A stretch of DNA of 64,000 nt from Granulicella sp. (GCA_025357875.1 JANYLK010000075.1:1-64000), one strand, 5' to 3'. Counted from the stretch's first letter, positions 46,413-56,169 are shown. Translations and numbers: made by a program. The notes: a model not told the origin generated them from the sequence alone.

Positions 46413-46511
46413 TTCGTCCACTCTAGTTTAGACGCTTTGGCCCCCGTTTGGGTCCACTTGCATCCTTCTCCACAGGAGACAACATGGGACGTTTGTTATA
46501 GTCAGCGCATT

Positions 46512-46985
46512 ATGCTTCCAGGTCTGATCATTCGTTCTTCCTCCATCCACGCGGCTGGCTGCTACACTTCGCGGCCCATCAAAAAGGGCGTGCGCGTCTG
46601 CGAGTATGACGGCCCGCGCATGTCCAAAGCCGAAGCCGACGCACGCTACGAAGATCGCCTCGTCACCTACCTATTCGCCTGCGGCAACGACTTAGTCATC
46701 GACGGATTCGGCACCGCAATGTTCTTCAACCACTGCTGCGACCCGAATTGCGAGACTGAGCAGGACGAAAAGGGTCGCGTCTTCATCTCCAGCATGCGCG
46801 ACATCGCGGCAGGAGAAGAGCTGACCTACGAATACAACCTCCACGACTCCGACGAGGATAGTCAGGATTGTTACTGCGGTGCTGCAATCTGCCGCACGAC
46901 GATGTTCAGCGACCTCGAACTCAAGCGCCGCGCCAGAATCGCGAGACGCAAAGCCGCGGCAAACGTCGCCGCAAAAACTCGTTAG
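46512..46985 (+). CDS. SET-domain protein methyltransferase
   Basis: A 157-residue protein with a compact SET domain: NHCCDPNC at 73-80 (the SAM-binding NHSCxPN equivalent), GEELTYEY at 101-108 and a Cys-rich post-SET-like CYCGAAIC at 120-127. These Cys suggest a zinc site as in eukaryotic SET enzymes. Tail residues 130-157 are strongly basic. The start is ATG 46512; no clear ribosome binding site. The target is unknown. It lies 193 nt upstream of dnaX on the same strand. Bacterial SET proteins are less common and often acquired laterally, but base composition looks native. Confidence 0.87.
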   Translation: MLPGLIIRSSSIHAAGCYTSRPIKKGVRVCEYDGPRMSKAEADARYEDRLVTYLFACGNDLVIDGFGTAMFFNHCCDPNCETEQDEKGRVFISSMRDIAAGEELTYEYNLHDSDEDSQDCYCGAAICRTTMFSDLELKRRARIARRKAAANVAAKTR

Positions 46986-47178
46986 TCGTTGCTCAGCATG
47001 TACCTGTTTTTGGTTCGCCAGGATCGCCTTCGCCGCCGACGAAAGTTTACCTGCAAGACCGTCGGCTCGATTCGTGGCATTGCCGCGCATTACGGCATGG
47101 AAAATTCGCGTCGTGTGCCCGTCCTGCAATTGCGGATACCAGCACACTACTCTGTTGGCGATACAATCAACCTTGCAG

Positions 47179-49221
47179 ATGGCCTACCAGGTACTAGCCC
47201 GCAAATACCGTCCCCAGCGCTTCGCCGACGTCGTTGGACAGGACCACGTCACCGTGACCCTGATGAACGCGCTCACCCAGAACCGCATCGCGCACGGTTA
47301 CATCTTCAGCGGCCATCGCGGCATCGGCAAGACCACCATTGCGCGCATCCTGGCAATGGCGCTGAACTGCCGTAACACGATTGGTAGCGAAGTCCGCCCA
47401 ACCGCAGAGCCCTGCGAAGTCTGTGATAGCTGCACCGAAATCAAGGCGGGGAACGCCGTCGACGTGGTCGAAATCGACGCTGCGACTAACCGCGGTATCG
47501 ATGACATTCGCGAGTTGCGCGACGCAGCCCGCTACCGCCCCGCACGCGATAAATACAAGATTTATATTCTCGACGAGGCGCACCAGATCACCGACGCGGC
47601 GTTCAACGCGCTGCTGAAAACGCTGGAGGAGCCGCCCGACCATATCGTCTTCATGATGGCTACCACGCAGCCTGAGGACATACCCCAAACCGTCCGCTCG
47701 CGCTGCCAGCACTTCAGCTTTCACGCGGTCAGACTCGTGGACATTCTCGGGCAGCTTCGTACGATCGCCGCTGAAGAGGGAGTTTCCGCAGATGAAGGCA
47801 CGCTCTCCCTCCTGGCCGAGGCAGGCGACGGTTCCATGCGCGATGCGCTGTCCATCATGGACCAGGCGATCGCTTCGGCACCCACGGAAGATGGTCATGC
47901 GCGATTGGACATCGCCCAGATTCGGGAGCTTATGGGCACGGTTCCCAACGCCGTCTTCGAGCGGATGATGGAGGCAGTCAACGGCAATCGTTCCGCTGAA
48001 GTGATGACCGTCGCGAACCAGCTTCTCGACGCCGGCAACTCACCCGCGCAGCTTGCCCGCCAATGCGTGCGCTATCTGCGTAACTCCCTCATCGCGAAGA
48101 TCGCAGGCCTCTCCTCCGAAGGAGAGTCCGCTGACGGTATTGGCAACGAGCTGCTCCAGATCTCACCAGACGAACAGCGCCGCGCCGCCCGCACGGCCGC
48201 CCTCTTCAGTGAAGAAGAGCTGACGCGCTTCCTGCAGATGATGCTGCGCACCTTCGATGAGCTCGGCTACCGCCAGGAGCAGCGCTTTCACTTCGAACTT
48301 GGCCTGCTAAAACTCGTCCACCTGCGCCGCCTGCTTCCCATCGAAGATGCGCTCAGTCAGATAGGCGGCAGCACTCGCGTCACTGCACAGCCGCCCAAAC
48401 CAGGGACCCCATCATTATCCAGAGTGGGTGCGCCATCCTCGGCCGGCGGTCCGATCGCCGGGCAGGGTGTGCCTTCTCAACGGGCCGCCCCGGCAGTACC
48501 AAGCAAGCCCGCGTTTTCCCCATTCGAGCAGGACAAGAGGCGCCGTCCCGAAGCAACCGCTAGCTCGCCGATAACCGTATCCGCTGTCGCCACGCACGCC
48601 TTCACCGAGACCCGAGGTGCCACTGCGATTTCAGTCGCAAAAATTCCGGCACCCCGACCAGCGCTCGAAACCATCCCCGTGCCGATGCCCAACCCGGTAA
48701 AGCTGCCCGACTCAATGCCGCTCGCCGTGCCTTCACATCTGGAAGAGCGCATCGAGCATCAATCCGACATCGCGCTTCCTCCCGCAGTCTTTGAGACCAC
48801 CTCTCCGCTGTCAACCCCAACGCCCTTCGCAATCCAGACGTCAGCCTCAGACCCGCAGCGACTAGTGATCGAAGCCCTCTCAAGCGCCAAGCTTGCGTCG
48901 GCCGCCGACGCGATGTCCGACGCCGTCTGGACGGTCTCAGACTCCGAAGCTCACGTCCAAACCGAACTATCGAAGACAATGCTTGGCGTCGTAATGAACG
49001 CTGAGGCCGAAAAGATTACACGCGCGGCACTCCGTGGTGCGGGCATCGTTAAACTCACCCTGCTGCCCGGAGCCGCCGCTCCCGCAGCCGTAAAAAAAGC
49101 ACGTCCCGCCCGCTCCGGTTCAGCTCAGGCCAAGGCGCTCGAGCATCCAATGGTGAAGCAGGCCCAGAAACTCTTTGGCGCCGAGATCCAAACAGTAATC
49201 GACCTCCGCGAGAACGACTAG
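47179..49221 (+). CDS. dnaX: DNA polymerase III subunit gamma/tau
   Basis: Clamp-loader ATPase of the replisome. 680 residues. Walker A GHRGIGKT is at 45-52, the zinc module uses C64, C79, C82 and C85, and Walker B is ILDEAH. Domain III follows to about residue 370, then a Pro/Ala-rich linker and a small C-terminal domain with a HPMVKQAQKLFG-like segment that resembles DnaX/HolA-interacting tails. No programmed-frameshift A-run is obvious. The in-frame extension to 46879 is rejected. It leads dnaX-ybaB-recR. Confidence 0.96.
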   Translation: MAYQVLARKYRPQRFADVVGQDHVTVTLMNALTQNRIAHGYIFSGHRGIGKTTIARILAMALNCRNTIGSEVRPTAEPCEVCDSCTEIKAGNAVDVVEIDAATNRGIDDIRELRDAARYRPARDKYKIYILDEAHQITDAAFNALLKTLEEPPDHIVFMMATTQPEDIPQTVRSRCQHFSFHAVRLVDILGQLRTIAAEEGVSADEGTLSLLAEAGDGSMRDALSIMDQAIASAPTEDGHARLDIAQIRELMGTVPNAVFERMMEAVNGNRSAEVMTVANQLLDAGNSPAQLARQCVRYLRNSLIAKIAGLSSEGESADGIGNELLQISPDEQRRAARTAALFSEEELTRFLQMMLRTFDELGYRQEQRFHFELGLLKLVHLRRLLPIEDALSQIGGSTRVTAQPPKPGTPSLSRVGAPSSAGGPIAGQGVPSQRAAPAVPSKPAFSPFEQDKRRRPEATASSPITVSAVATHAFTETRGATAISVAKIPAPRPALETIPVPMPNPVKLPDSMPLAVPSHLEERIEHQSDIALPPAVFETTSPLSTPTPFAIQTSASDPQRLVIEALSSAKLASAADAMSDAVWTVSDSEAHVQTELSKTMLGVVMNAEAEKITRAALRGAGIVKLTLLPGAAAPAAVKKARPARSGSAQAKALEHPMVKQAQKLFGAEIQTVIDLREND

Positions 49222-49294
49222 GCAGAGCTTTTTAAATTGTCATTCTGAACACAGTGATGATTACCCGTATTTTGCACTTTTCTGAGGAACACCA

Positions 49295-49618
49295 ATGAAC
49301 TTTCCCGACCTTGGCAAGATGAAAGAAATGATGACGCAGGCGCGCGAGATGCAAACGCAGATGGAGCAGAAACTCGCCGCGACTATCGTCGAAGCCGAGT
49401 CAGGCGGCGGCATGGTCAAGGTGCGCATGAATGGCAAGAAGGAAGTCCTTCACCTGAAGATCGAGCCAACCGCGCTCGGCGCCACCACCGGAGACATCGA
49501 ACTCCTCGAAGACCTCATCGCCGCCGCCATCAACGAGGCCGGCCGCCGCGCAGACGAGGCCATGAAGTCCTCCGTCGCGGGCATGATGGGCGGACTCAAC
49601 CTTCCCGGCCTCGAATAA
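49295..49618 (+). CDS. ybaB: YbaB/EbfC nucleoid-associated protein
   Basis: A 107-residue DNA-binding protein of the YbaB family. MTQAREMQTQMEQKLA and the glycine-rich GGGMVKVRMNGKKEVLHLKIEP region are typical. TGAGGAACACC precedes ATG 49295. Between dnaX and this gene is a 73-nt spacer with the GTCATTCTG element. It is followed 19 nt later by recR, giving the classical order. Confidence 0.95.
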   Translation: MNFPDLGKMKEMMTQAREMQTQMEQKLAATIVEAESGGGMVKVRMNGKKEVLHLKIEPTALGATTGDIELLEDLIAAAINEAGRRADEAMKSSVAGMMGGLNLPGLE

Positions 49619-49637
49619 GACTGGAGTAGCCTGCCGC

Positions 49638-50324
49638 ATGTCCCGATTTGCCGAGCCCATGACCCGCCTCATCGACGAGCTGCGCAAGCTGCCTGGCATC
49701 GGCACCAAGAATGCTCAGCGCCTAGCCTTCCATGTCCTGCGTTCCTCGGACAGCGATGCCCGCGCCCTCGCCGAAGCGATCCTGCGGCTCCGTGAGAAAC
49801 TTCACCTCTGCTCCATCTGCAACAACATCACCGACGTCGATCCCTGCGGCTACTGCACCAGCGCCGTTCGCGACCAGCACATCGTCTGTGTCATCGAAGA
49901 GCCGACCAACATCGCCACCATCGAAAAAACGCGCAGCTACAATGGCGTCTACCACGTCCTCCACGGAACGCTCTCACCCATCGGCGGCGTCGGTCCAGAG
50001 CAGCTCCGCATCGCCAATCTGCTGACCCGCCTTGTCACGCCAGTGTCGACCGCTTCAGGATTGAAGTTGGACTCAGGCATAGAGCCTATCGCCTTGAACA
50101 CCGAAATACTGGAACCCGTTACAGGCATCCGGGAAGTCATCCTCGCGACTTCGCCAACCACCGAAGGCGAAGCCACCGCAGCCTACCTTGCCGCCGAGAT
50201 CCGCCGCATCGCACCCACTCTTCGCATCACCCGCATCGCCACTGGAGTCCCGGCCGGCTCTGACATCGAATACGCCGACGAAGTCACCATGACCCGCGCC
50301 ATGGAAGGCCGCCGCGAGTATTAG
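49638..50324 (+). CDS. recR: Recombination protein RecR
   Basis: Gap-repair factor that works with RecF/RecO to load RecA. 228 residues, slightly above the common 200. Helix-hairpin-helix region LRKLPGIGTKNAQRLAFH (15-32), zinc finger CSICNNITDVDPCGYC, and a Toprim domain with VIEEPTNIATIE and TEGEATAAYLA are present. Its last 4 bp overlap the stop of the convergent gene at 50321. It closes dnaX-ybaB-recR. Confidence 0.97.
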   Translation: MSRFAEPMTRLIDELRKLPGIGTKNAQRLAFHVLRSSDSDARALAEAILRLREKLHLCSICNNITDVDPCGYCTSAVRDQHIVCVIEEPTNIATIEKTRSYNGVYHVLHGTLSPIGGVGPEQLRIANLLTRLVTPVSTASGLKLDSGIEPIALNTEILEPVTGIREVILATSPTTEGEATAAYLAAEIRRIAPTLRITRIATGVPAGSDIEYADEVTMTRAMEGRREY

Positions 50325-50869
50325 AGTGTCAGGGCTAAGAATTCCTGAGCTAGCACCTCGACATTCGAAAACGTTTCTAGCCGAAAATGCCGTCCTCGAT
50401 ACACCCGCAGATGTGAGGGCAAAGTAAGACTTTCTAAAGAATTCTTGGCGTGTTCGCCATGCGCGATCACTCCAACAAGCTGAGGAAGACTGGCAATTAA
50501 AGTTGGCAACAATTGCCTGCTCGATACACCCTGACCATGGCCGTTTGGGCGCTCGTTCAAGAAAGCATTAGTTTCCAGCGGGCGCAGACCACTTTCTCGG
50601 AGAATATTCAGCCGTTTGCGAGTAGGCGAAAAATCTGACTTTTTCCCCCTCTGCAAGCGCGACTGCTTATACTCTGCCTCGAACTTCTTAAAATCGAACC
50701 CGGTGTCGTCGTCCCAAAATGACCACCAGTCGGTGTCCTCCATTTTCGTGGCAGGGTTTTCGCCAATGACAATCACGTTGCAGGTTTCCGGGCGGCCATC
50801 GCAAACAAATGGCCGGTGATATAAAGGCTTTGAATAGGCGTTATGGAGATAACGCGTGAGTTTCGTCAC
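50321..50869 (-). CDS. Uncharacterised protein with UDG-superfamily-like motifs
   Basis: A 182-residue protein. Short segments VIVIGENPA (32-40), TNAF (100-103) and VIAHGEHA (134-141) resemble in order the three motifs of the uracil-DNA glycosylase superfamily, but the similarity is limited and no family call is made. Codon use is more AT-rich than in flanking genes, for example KKFEAEYKQSRLQRGKKSDF, which hints at transfer. The GTG start has AAGGAG 4-9 nt upstream. It lies 31 nt after the gpmI stop on the same strand. Confidence 0.55.
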   Translation of the reverse strand: MTKLTRYLHNAYSKPLYHRPFVCDGRPETCNVIVIGENPATKMEDTDWWSFWDDDTGFDFKKFEAEYKQSRLQRGKKSDFSPTRKRLNILRESGLRPLETNAFLNERPNGHGQGVSSRQLLPTLIASLPQLVGVIAHGEHAKNSLESLTLPSHLRVYRGRHFRLETFSNVEVLAQEFLALTL

Positions 50870-50900
50870 ATGCTCCTTCGATATCTAACGCAAGCGCTGC

Positions 50901-52511
50901 CTAATCAATTGTCAGGGGAACTGCCAAATCGCCGCCTGTCATCTGCGTTGGCCTGCCTATCTTCAGCAGCGAGAGGATCGTCGGCGAAATATCTCGCAGA
51001 CTTCCATCGGGGCGCAGACTCACCGTCCCTGTCTTCGCATCCGTTATCAGGATGAACGGCACCGGATTCGTTGTGTGCGCTGTGTGCGGCCCGCCCGTCA
51101 CCGGATCAATCAACATCTCAGCGTTGCCATGGTCAGCCGTTACAAGCAGCGAACCGCCGCGCTGCTTCACCGCCTGATAGATGCGGCCAAGTTCGCGGTC
51201 CACAGTTTCAACCGCGCGGATTGTGGGTTCGAGTTTGCCTGAGTGGCCCACCATATCCGCATTCGCAAAGTTCACGATGATCACGTCGAATGCAGTATCC
51301 GCGACCGCCTTGATTACGGCATCGGCAATTCCCGCAGCCGACATCTCCGGCGCAAGGTCGTACGTCGCCACCTTCTGCGACGGCACCAGCGCGCGATCTT
51401 CGCCGCCAAACGGCTTCTCGATGCCGCCATTGAAGAAGTAAGTGACGTGCGCGTACTTTTCCGTCTCGGCGACGCGCAGGTTACGCAGATTTGCCTGCGC
51501 CATCAGGTGCGCCAGCAGGTTGTCCATCGACTCAGCAGGGATCACGATGGGCAGCTTGTAGTTCTTGTCGTATTGCGTCATGCAGACGTAATGCAAGCCA
51601 GTAGGAACGAGGCTTCTTGGGATCTCGAGATCAAGTTCAGCCGCCTTCGGTAGATCGGCTCCGCCATTCGCGGTCAAGCCGGAGTTGCGTGCCAGCAATC
51701 GCGTAACCTGGCGCGCCCGATCCGCACGATAGTTGAAGTTGATGACTACGTCGTTGTCGCGAATTGGTCCAACAGCGTGGCCGGCAGCGTCGACCACAGT
51801 AAACGGGGGGACAAATTCATCGGTGACGTCGCTGTTGTAGAGCTCCTTCAAACGGACGCTGGCATCCGTGTAAAACCCGCCCTCAGGATGCCCGGTAACC
51901 ATCGCGTCGAAGGCCTGATGCTCCTTCTCCCAGCGCAGGTCGCGGTCCATTGCGTAGTAGCGGCCGCTAACGCTGGCCAGCTGCCCGACGCCAATCTCGC
52001 GGAATTTCTGCTGCAATTCTTCCAGGTAGCCAAGGCCTCCGGTGGGCGAAGTGTCGCGCCCATCCATGAAGGCATGTACGAAGACGCGCGGAAGTTTGTT
52101 TTGAGCTGCCAGCCGGAGCAGAGCGTAAAGATGCCGCACATGCGAGTGCACACCGCCGTCCGACAACAGGCCGATGAGATGGAGCGCGCTACCTTTTTCC
52201 TGCGCAGCTGAAACCGCAGCAAGCAAGGTTGGGTCATTGAAGAAGCTGCCATCCGCAATCGCTGCGTCGATGCGCGTCATGTCCATGCGCACGATTCGAC
52301 CAGCGCCAAGGTTCAGGTGGCCGACTTCGCTGTTGCCCATCTGACCGTCAGGGAGTCCGACAAAGTGGTCGCTCGCGTGCAGAAGCGTATTAGGGAAATC
52401 CCGCAGAAGCGAGTCGTATACCGGCTTGCGCGCCAAAGCGATCGCATTGCCGTGCGTGTCGGCCCGGTAACCCCAGCCGTCAAGAATTGTGAGAACGATA
52501 GGTTTTGCCAT
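50901..52511 (-). CDS. gpmI: Phosphoglycerate mutase, 2,3-bisphosphoglycerate-independent
   Basis: Interconverts 3- and 2-phosphoglycerate. 536 residues, somewhat longer than the common 510-515. The phospho-serine S61 is in [14 protein letters not shown] and the first metal ligand D11 in [17 protein letters not shown]-type metal residues appear as [12 protein letters not shown], and [14 protein letters not shown] as [13 protein letters not shown]. It is a Mn-dependent alkaline-phosphatase-superfamily enzyme. It follows rhaI on the same strand past a long inverted repeat. Confidence 0.97.
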   Translation of the reverse strand: MAKPIVLTILDGWGYRADTHGNAIALARKPVYDSLLRDFPNTLLHASDHFVGLPDGQMGNSEVGHLNLGAGRIVRMDMTRIDAAIADGSFFNDPTLLAAVSAAQEKGSALHLIGLLSDGGVHSHVRHLYALLRLAAQNKLPRVFVHAFMDGRDTSPTGGLGYLEELQQKFREIGVGQLASVSGRYYAMDRDLRWEKEHQAFDAMVTGHPEGGFYTDASVRLKELYNSDVTDEFVPPFTVVDAAGHAVGPIRDNDVVINFNYRADRARQVTRLLARNSGLTANGGADLPKAAELDLEIPRSLVPTGLHYVCMTQYDKNYKLPIVIPAESMDNLLAHLMAQANLRNLRVAETEKYAHVTYFFNGGIEKPFGGEDRALVPSQKVATYDLAPEMSAAGIADAVIKAVADTAFDVIIVNFANADMVGHSGKLEPTIRAVETVDRELGRIYQAVKQRGGSLLVTADHGNAEMLIDPVTGGPHTAHTTNPVPFILITDAKTGTVSLRPDGSLRDISPTILSLLKIGRPTQMTGGDLAVPLTID

Positions 52512-52538
52512 GTCTAATTCAAGGATAACAAGGGACGG

Positions 52539-52587
52539 CGTACATGCATGTGCGGCCGGTCACTTGTGACCGGCCGCACCTTGTACG
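52539..52587. repeat. Long perfect inverted repeat between rhaI and gpmI
   Basis: A 14-bp perfect stem (GTGCGGCCGGTCAC at 52550-52563 and its complement at 52566-52579) with a 2-nt centre, plus an outer 6-bp stem CGTACA/TGTACG at 52539-52544 and 52582-52587. No T-tract follows on either strand. It could form a strong hairpin at the end of rhaI mRNA or a cruciform; it may be a REP-type element. Confidence 0.65.
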
Positions 52588-52614
52588 TTGGACCTGGAAC
52601 CTTGCAATTGCGAC

Positions 52615-53820
52615 TCAGGCGTAACTGGACACGCTGTTCGCATTGCGCGCACCGCGTTCGCTGCTGATCGTCTGAACGTAGCCGCTCTCCTTCAGCGATT
52701 CAAGTGGCTCCGACGGCAGCTTGCGCGCCTGTCGCCACTCCTTCACCATGGGCCGCACATCGGTCCAGAACGCGGATCGGAAAGTTTCCTCCGCCGCCAC
52801 CAAGTCGCACGATTGCTGCAGGCCTGACAGCTTTTGTTGGTCGACCAGGGCGGCCTTGGCAAACAATTCCTGCGCCGTGACCACGGTTTGCACCATCGCC
52901 TCGACCTTGCCCTTCAGGTTGTGACTCTGGTCGATCATGTAGGCGATTCCCTGCACTGCTGGCGAATTGCTAGTCATAATCTCGCAGAAGATTCGGAAAA
53001 CCTGGTAAGGATCGATCGAGCCCAGTGTCAAATCGTCGTCCGCATACTTGCGATCGTTGAAGTGGAAGCCGCCCAGCGCATCGCAGTGCAGCAGCCAGGT
53101 AACAATCTGCTCGATGTTGGTGCCTTGCAAGTGATGGCCGGTATCCACCAGCACCTTTGCTTTCGGACCGGCACGGCGAGCAAGTTCCAGCGCCATGCCC
53201 CAGTCGGCGATATCGGTGTGGTAGAAGGCAGGCTCAAACGGCTTATACTCCACCAGCATGCGCTGATCTGGGCCCAAAGCGGCATGAGTCGCGGCCAAAA
53301 CCTCTTCCATCCACTCGATGCGCTTGCGAATCGACTGCGTGCCGGGGTAATTCGATCCATCGGCGATCCACAGAGAAACGTCCTTCGAACCGAGTTCCCG
53401 ACCAATCTCAACTGAATCCAGCAGGTGGGCGAGGGCGTTGCCGCGAATTTCGGCACTCGGATTGCAAATGGAGCCGAACTTGTACTCCTGGCCCTGGAAA
53501 AGATTCGGATTGATCGACCCCGATTTGACGTCGAAACGGCTCTCGAGCCGTTTGATCTTGGGCACATCAGCCTTGCCATTGGGAAGATCCCACAGCACAT
53601 GTAACGCGACCGTCGGACTTGCGCCGGTCAGCTTGTTGACCTGCGACGCGTCGGCGAACTTCTCCTCAATCGTCGTCGCAGCGCCCGCCTGGGAAAACTT
53701 GCCAAAACGCGTTCCGGTGTTGGCAAAGCCCCACGATGGAACTTCGATTCGGAACCCATCCAGCGCTGCAAAAATCTTGTCCGTCGCCCGCGCACCGGTG
53801 CCTGCCCCATTCATGCCCAT
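52615..53820 (-). CDS. rhaI: L-rhamnose isomerase, RhaI type
   Basis: Converts L-rhamnose to L-rhamnulose. 401 residues of the Pseudomonas-type (RhaI), distinct from E. coli RhaA. Metal-binding residues are visible around VEYKPFEPAFYHTDIADWG, LVDTGHHLQGTNIEQ and GGFHFNDRKYADDDL. ATG 53820 follows GAGGGG; the frame from TTG 53835 is longer by five codons. rhaB and rhaD are not in the window. Upstream lies a CTATT-type site in the same position as before lutA. lutC ends 104 nt before this start, and both run on the same strand. Confidence 0.93.
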   Translation of the reverse strand: MGMNGAGTGARATDKIFAALDGFRIEVPSWGFANTGTRFGKFSQAGAATTIEEKFADASQVNKLTGASPTVALHVLWDLPNGKADVPKIKRLESRFDVKSGSINPNLFQGQEYKFGSICNPSAEIRGNALAHLLDSVEIGRELGSKDVSLWIADGSNYPGTQSIRKRIEWMEEVLAATHAALGPDQRMLVEYKPFEPAFYHTDIADWGMALELARRAGPKAKVLVDTGHHLQGTNIEQIVTWLLHCDALGGFHFNDRKYADDDLTLGSIDPYQVFRIFCEIMTSNSPAVQGIAYMIDQSHNLKGKVEAMVQTVVTAQELFAKAALVDQQKLSGLQQSCDLVAAEETFRSAFWTDVRPMVKEWRQARKLPSEPLESLKESGYVQTISSERGARNANSVSSYA

Positions 53821-53860
53821 CGCAAAACCCCTCAATACTTAGCTTATGGAAATATACTCC

Positions 53861-53875
53861 CTATTGAAATAATTG
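53861..53875. promoter_or_regulatory. Candidate operator upstream of rhaI
   Basis: CTATT at 53861-53865 and AATTG at 53871-53875 (one base from AATAG) with a 5-bp spacer, 41-55 bp upstream of the rhaI start. It resembles the CTATT-N5-AATAG site 40-54 bp upstream of lutA. AT-rich flanks contain a TATGGAAATATA stretch nearby. Confidence 0.4.
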
Positions 53876-53924
53876 TGGAGTGGATGTGTTCCCTTTTCAA
53901 AATATTCCTACTTACTGCGCCACT

Positions 53925-54599
53925 CTATGTCGCCAAGATGACATCCAGGAATCGGGGCCCATGAACTCCCTTAATCCGGGTCATCTCAATGTCCGCGGTT
54001 GCCGAGGGTCCAGAGACGAATGTCGTCGCCAGCGAGGCAGTCGCCTGCAGATGGACCATCGCTTCCGGCACAGTTTCAACCACGTCAGCCGCTCGCACAA
54101 TGCACAGGTGGTAGTCCGGTATAAGCGTAGGCGCTCGGCGTCCTTGCCCAGGAACATTTTGCAGCACGATCGTCCCTGTCTCCGCGATTGCTAAAGTCGA
54201 GGCGGTCAGTACGCCTTCAAATCCGTCCAACTCCGCTGACGTCATTCCTTCGTCGACGGCGAATACAAATCCCGCAGGCAGAGATTGGCCAAGTGCTTCA
54301 ACGAGTCCTGCCGGAACTACCATGCGCCGCTTGCCACGGTCGGCCAGAATCTTTCCAATCGTCATGCCAATCTCGCACAACTTAGCCCTCTGGACGTTCG
54401 CGTCATAGTCACGCAGACGGTCCTCTAACATCGCCAACTTCGCCTCGCGGTCGAGTGACGCGTTTTGCTTGTAGATCCGAGGTAAAGCTTCCCACTCTGC
54501 ATGAATCGCCACTACATCTGACGCGGGAGTATCCCGAATCGCCGAGCGAATCCGCCGTAGCACTTCCTCGCGCGAAGAGGCCGTTGCGTCAACGCCCAT
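53925..54599 (-). CDS. lutC: Lactate utilization protein LutC
   Basis: LUD-domain protein of the LutABC L-lactate oxidase complex, 224 residues. Conserved TLAIAETGTIVLQ and RAPTLIPDYHLCIV segments are typical of the LUD domain. ATG 54599 is preferred; the longer frame is rejected. Its start overlaps the lutB coding end by 11 bp, which fits coupling. Order is lutA-lutB-lutC, all minus. LutABC oxidises L-lactate to pyruvate and passes electrons to the chain. Confidence 0.92.
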   Translation of the reverse strand: MGVDATASSREEVLRRIRSAIRDTPASDVVAIHAEWEALPRIYKQNASLDREAKLAMLEDRLRDYDANVQRAKLCEIGMTIGKILADRGKRRMVVPAGLVEALGQSLPAGFVFAVDEGMTSAELDGFEGVLTASTLAIAETGTIVLQNVPGQGRRAPTLIPDYHLCIVRAADVVETVPEAMVHLQATASLATTFVSGPSATADIEMTRIKGVHGPRFLDVILAT

Positions 54600-56169
54600 T
54601 GCCAGTCCCCTTTTCAACCGTGTCGCCTGGCCGCCTTGTCGCCCGCACAGCGGTGCCATTGCCAGTTTGGTCGTCGGCTCTCCTGCCCGCTGCGTCTTTC
54701 CCTCGCGCCTCAAACCATTGCCGGAACGTCTGCTTTGGCATCACGTGGAGGTCGCGCACCTGCGTCCATCCGCCAAGCATTCCGGGAAGCCATTCGATCC
54801 ATGCGTCGCCCTGCCCATCCTTGCGGCTAAGAGGCAACTCACCCAGTCGACCCAACTTCTGCGCTGCGTGGAATACCGTTTCATTGCGGAAGACCATCGC
54901 GACAGCCTTCAGCGCCATCACCTCGGGATTGGCAAGGATATTCAGCCCCGAAGACTGCTGCTTCACAACCTTGTTGCGCAGATGGATCAACACTTCGGGA
55001 ATATTGATTTTCACTGGGCAAACTTCGTAGCATGCGCCGCACAGGCTCGATGCATACGGCAGACTTTGCGCGTGATGCATTTCCATCAATTGCGGAGTCA
55101 GAATCGCGCCGATTGGCCCGGCATAGACGCTGCCATACGCGTGTCCACCAGTCTGCTGATACACCGGGCAGGCGTTCTGGCAAGCACCGCAACGGATGCA
55201 GTGTAATGTCTGCCGCGACTCCTCATCCGCCAGAATTTCGGTCCGCGCATTGTCCATCAGTACAACGTGGAAGGTACGCGGCCCATCGCCCCCCAGCGAC
55301 GTTTTATCAACGCCCGCCCACAACGAGTTGTAAGGATTCATCCGCTCGCCGGTGGCACTGCGTGGGAGCAATTGCAGCAGCACTTCGAGATCCTGGAAAC
55401 GCGGAATTACCTTGTCGATTCCCGCGACAGAAATCAGCGTGTCAGGCAGGGTCAGGCACATCCGCCCATTGCCTTCGCTCTCGACGATGCAAACCCCGCC
55501 TGTTTCGGCAATCAGGAAATTCGCCCCACTCACGGCGGTCTTTACTCGCAGAAACTTTTCGCGCAAGAACTTTCGCGCCGCATCAGCCAAGTCTTGCGGA
55601 GTTCCACCGAGATCAGGCAGATTCATCTCGCGCTGAAATATCTCGCGAATCTGCGCTCTATTTTTATGCAACGCAGGGACGACGATGTGGGACGGCTGGT
55701 CGTGGCCAAGCTGAATAATCAGCTCCGCAAGGTCAGTCTCATAGGCATGAATACCCGCTGCCTCCAGCGCCTTGTTGAGTTGAATCTCCTCCGTCGTCAT
55801 CGACTTGATCTTGATGACTTCCGTAGGACTTCCGCCCGCGCCGCCGCTTGCCTTCACCAGCGCGACGACGATCTGCCGAGCCTCCTCTGCATCCTTCGCC
55901 CAATGGACTACGCCACCCGCGGCAGTGCAGTTGCGCTCGAACTGCTCGAGGTAGAAATCCAGATGCCGCATGGTATGCCGGCGGATTTCCTTGCCCGACT
56001 CGCGCAACTCCTGCCAATCAGGCATTTCTTCCACTACTCGTGCACGCTTCTTCTGGATCACATTCGTTGCATGGCGCACGTTTTTGCGCAACTGCGAATC
56101 GCCCATCAGCGCCTTCGCTGCCACCTGAAACTTCGGGGCTGTCGTCGGATCCAAAGCGGCTCCGCTCAT
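54589..56169 (-). CDS. lutB: Lactate utilization iron-sulfur protein LutB
   Basis: 526 residues: N-terminal LUD-like domain (about 60-290), two [4Fe-4S] motifs CIRCGACQNACP (about 320) and CGACYEVCP (about 370), and a helical C terminus. It carries about 35 extra residues at the C terminus, encoding a hydrophilic tail, compared with common LutB. Start ATG 56169 overlaps the lutA stop by 4 nt. Electron carrier in the LutABC complex. Confidence 0.94.
   Translation of the reverse strand: MSGAALDPTTAPKFQVAAKALMGDSQLRKNVRHATNVIQKKRARVVEEMPDWQELRESGKEIRRHTMRHLDFYLEQFERNCTAAGGVVHWAKDAEEARQIVVALVKASGGAGGSPTEVIKIKSMTTEEIQLNKALEAAGIHAYETDLAELIIQLGHDQPSHIVVPALHKNRAQIREIFQREMNLPDLGGTPQDLADAARKFLREKFLRVKTAVSGANFLIAETGGVCIVESEGNGRMCLTLPDTLISVAGIDKVIPRFQDLEVLLQLLPRSATGERMNPYNSLWAGVDKTSLGGDGPRTFHVVLMDNARTEILADEESRQTLHCIRCGACQNACPVYQQTGGHAYGSVYAGPIGAILTPQLMEMHHAQSLPYASSLCGACYEVCPVKINIPEVLIHLRNKVVKQQSSGLNILANPEVMALKAVAMVFRNETVFHAAQKLGRLGELPLSRKDGQGDAWIEWLPGMLGGWTQVRDLHVMPKQTFRQWFEARGKDAAGRRADDQTGNGTAVRATRRPGDTVEKGTGNGR

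Noticed and set aside
46986-47178. Possible SRP (4.5S) RNA gene upstream of dnaX, where it occurs in some bacteria
   Set aside because: The conserved apical GGAAGGAAGCAGC-type segment was not found in the region.
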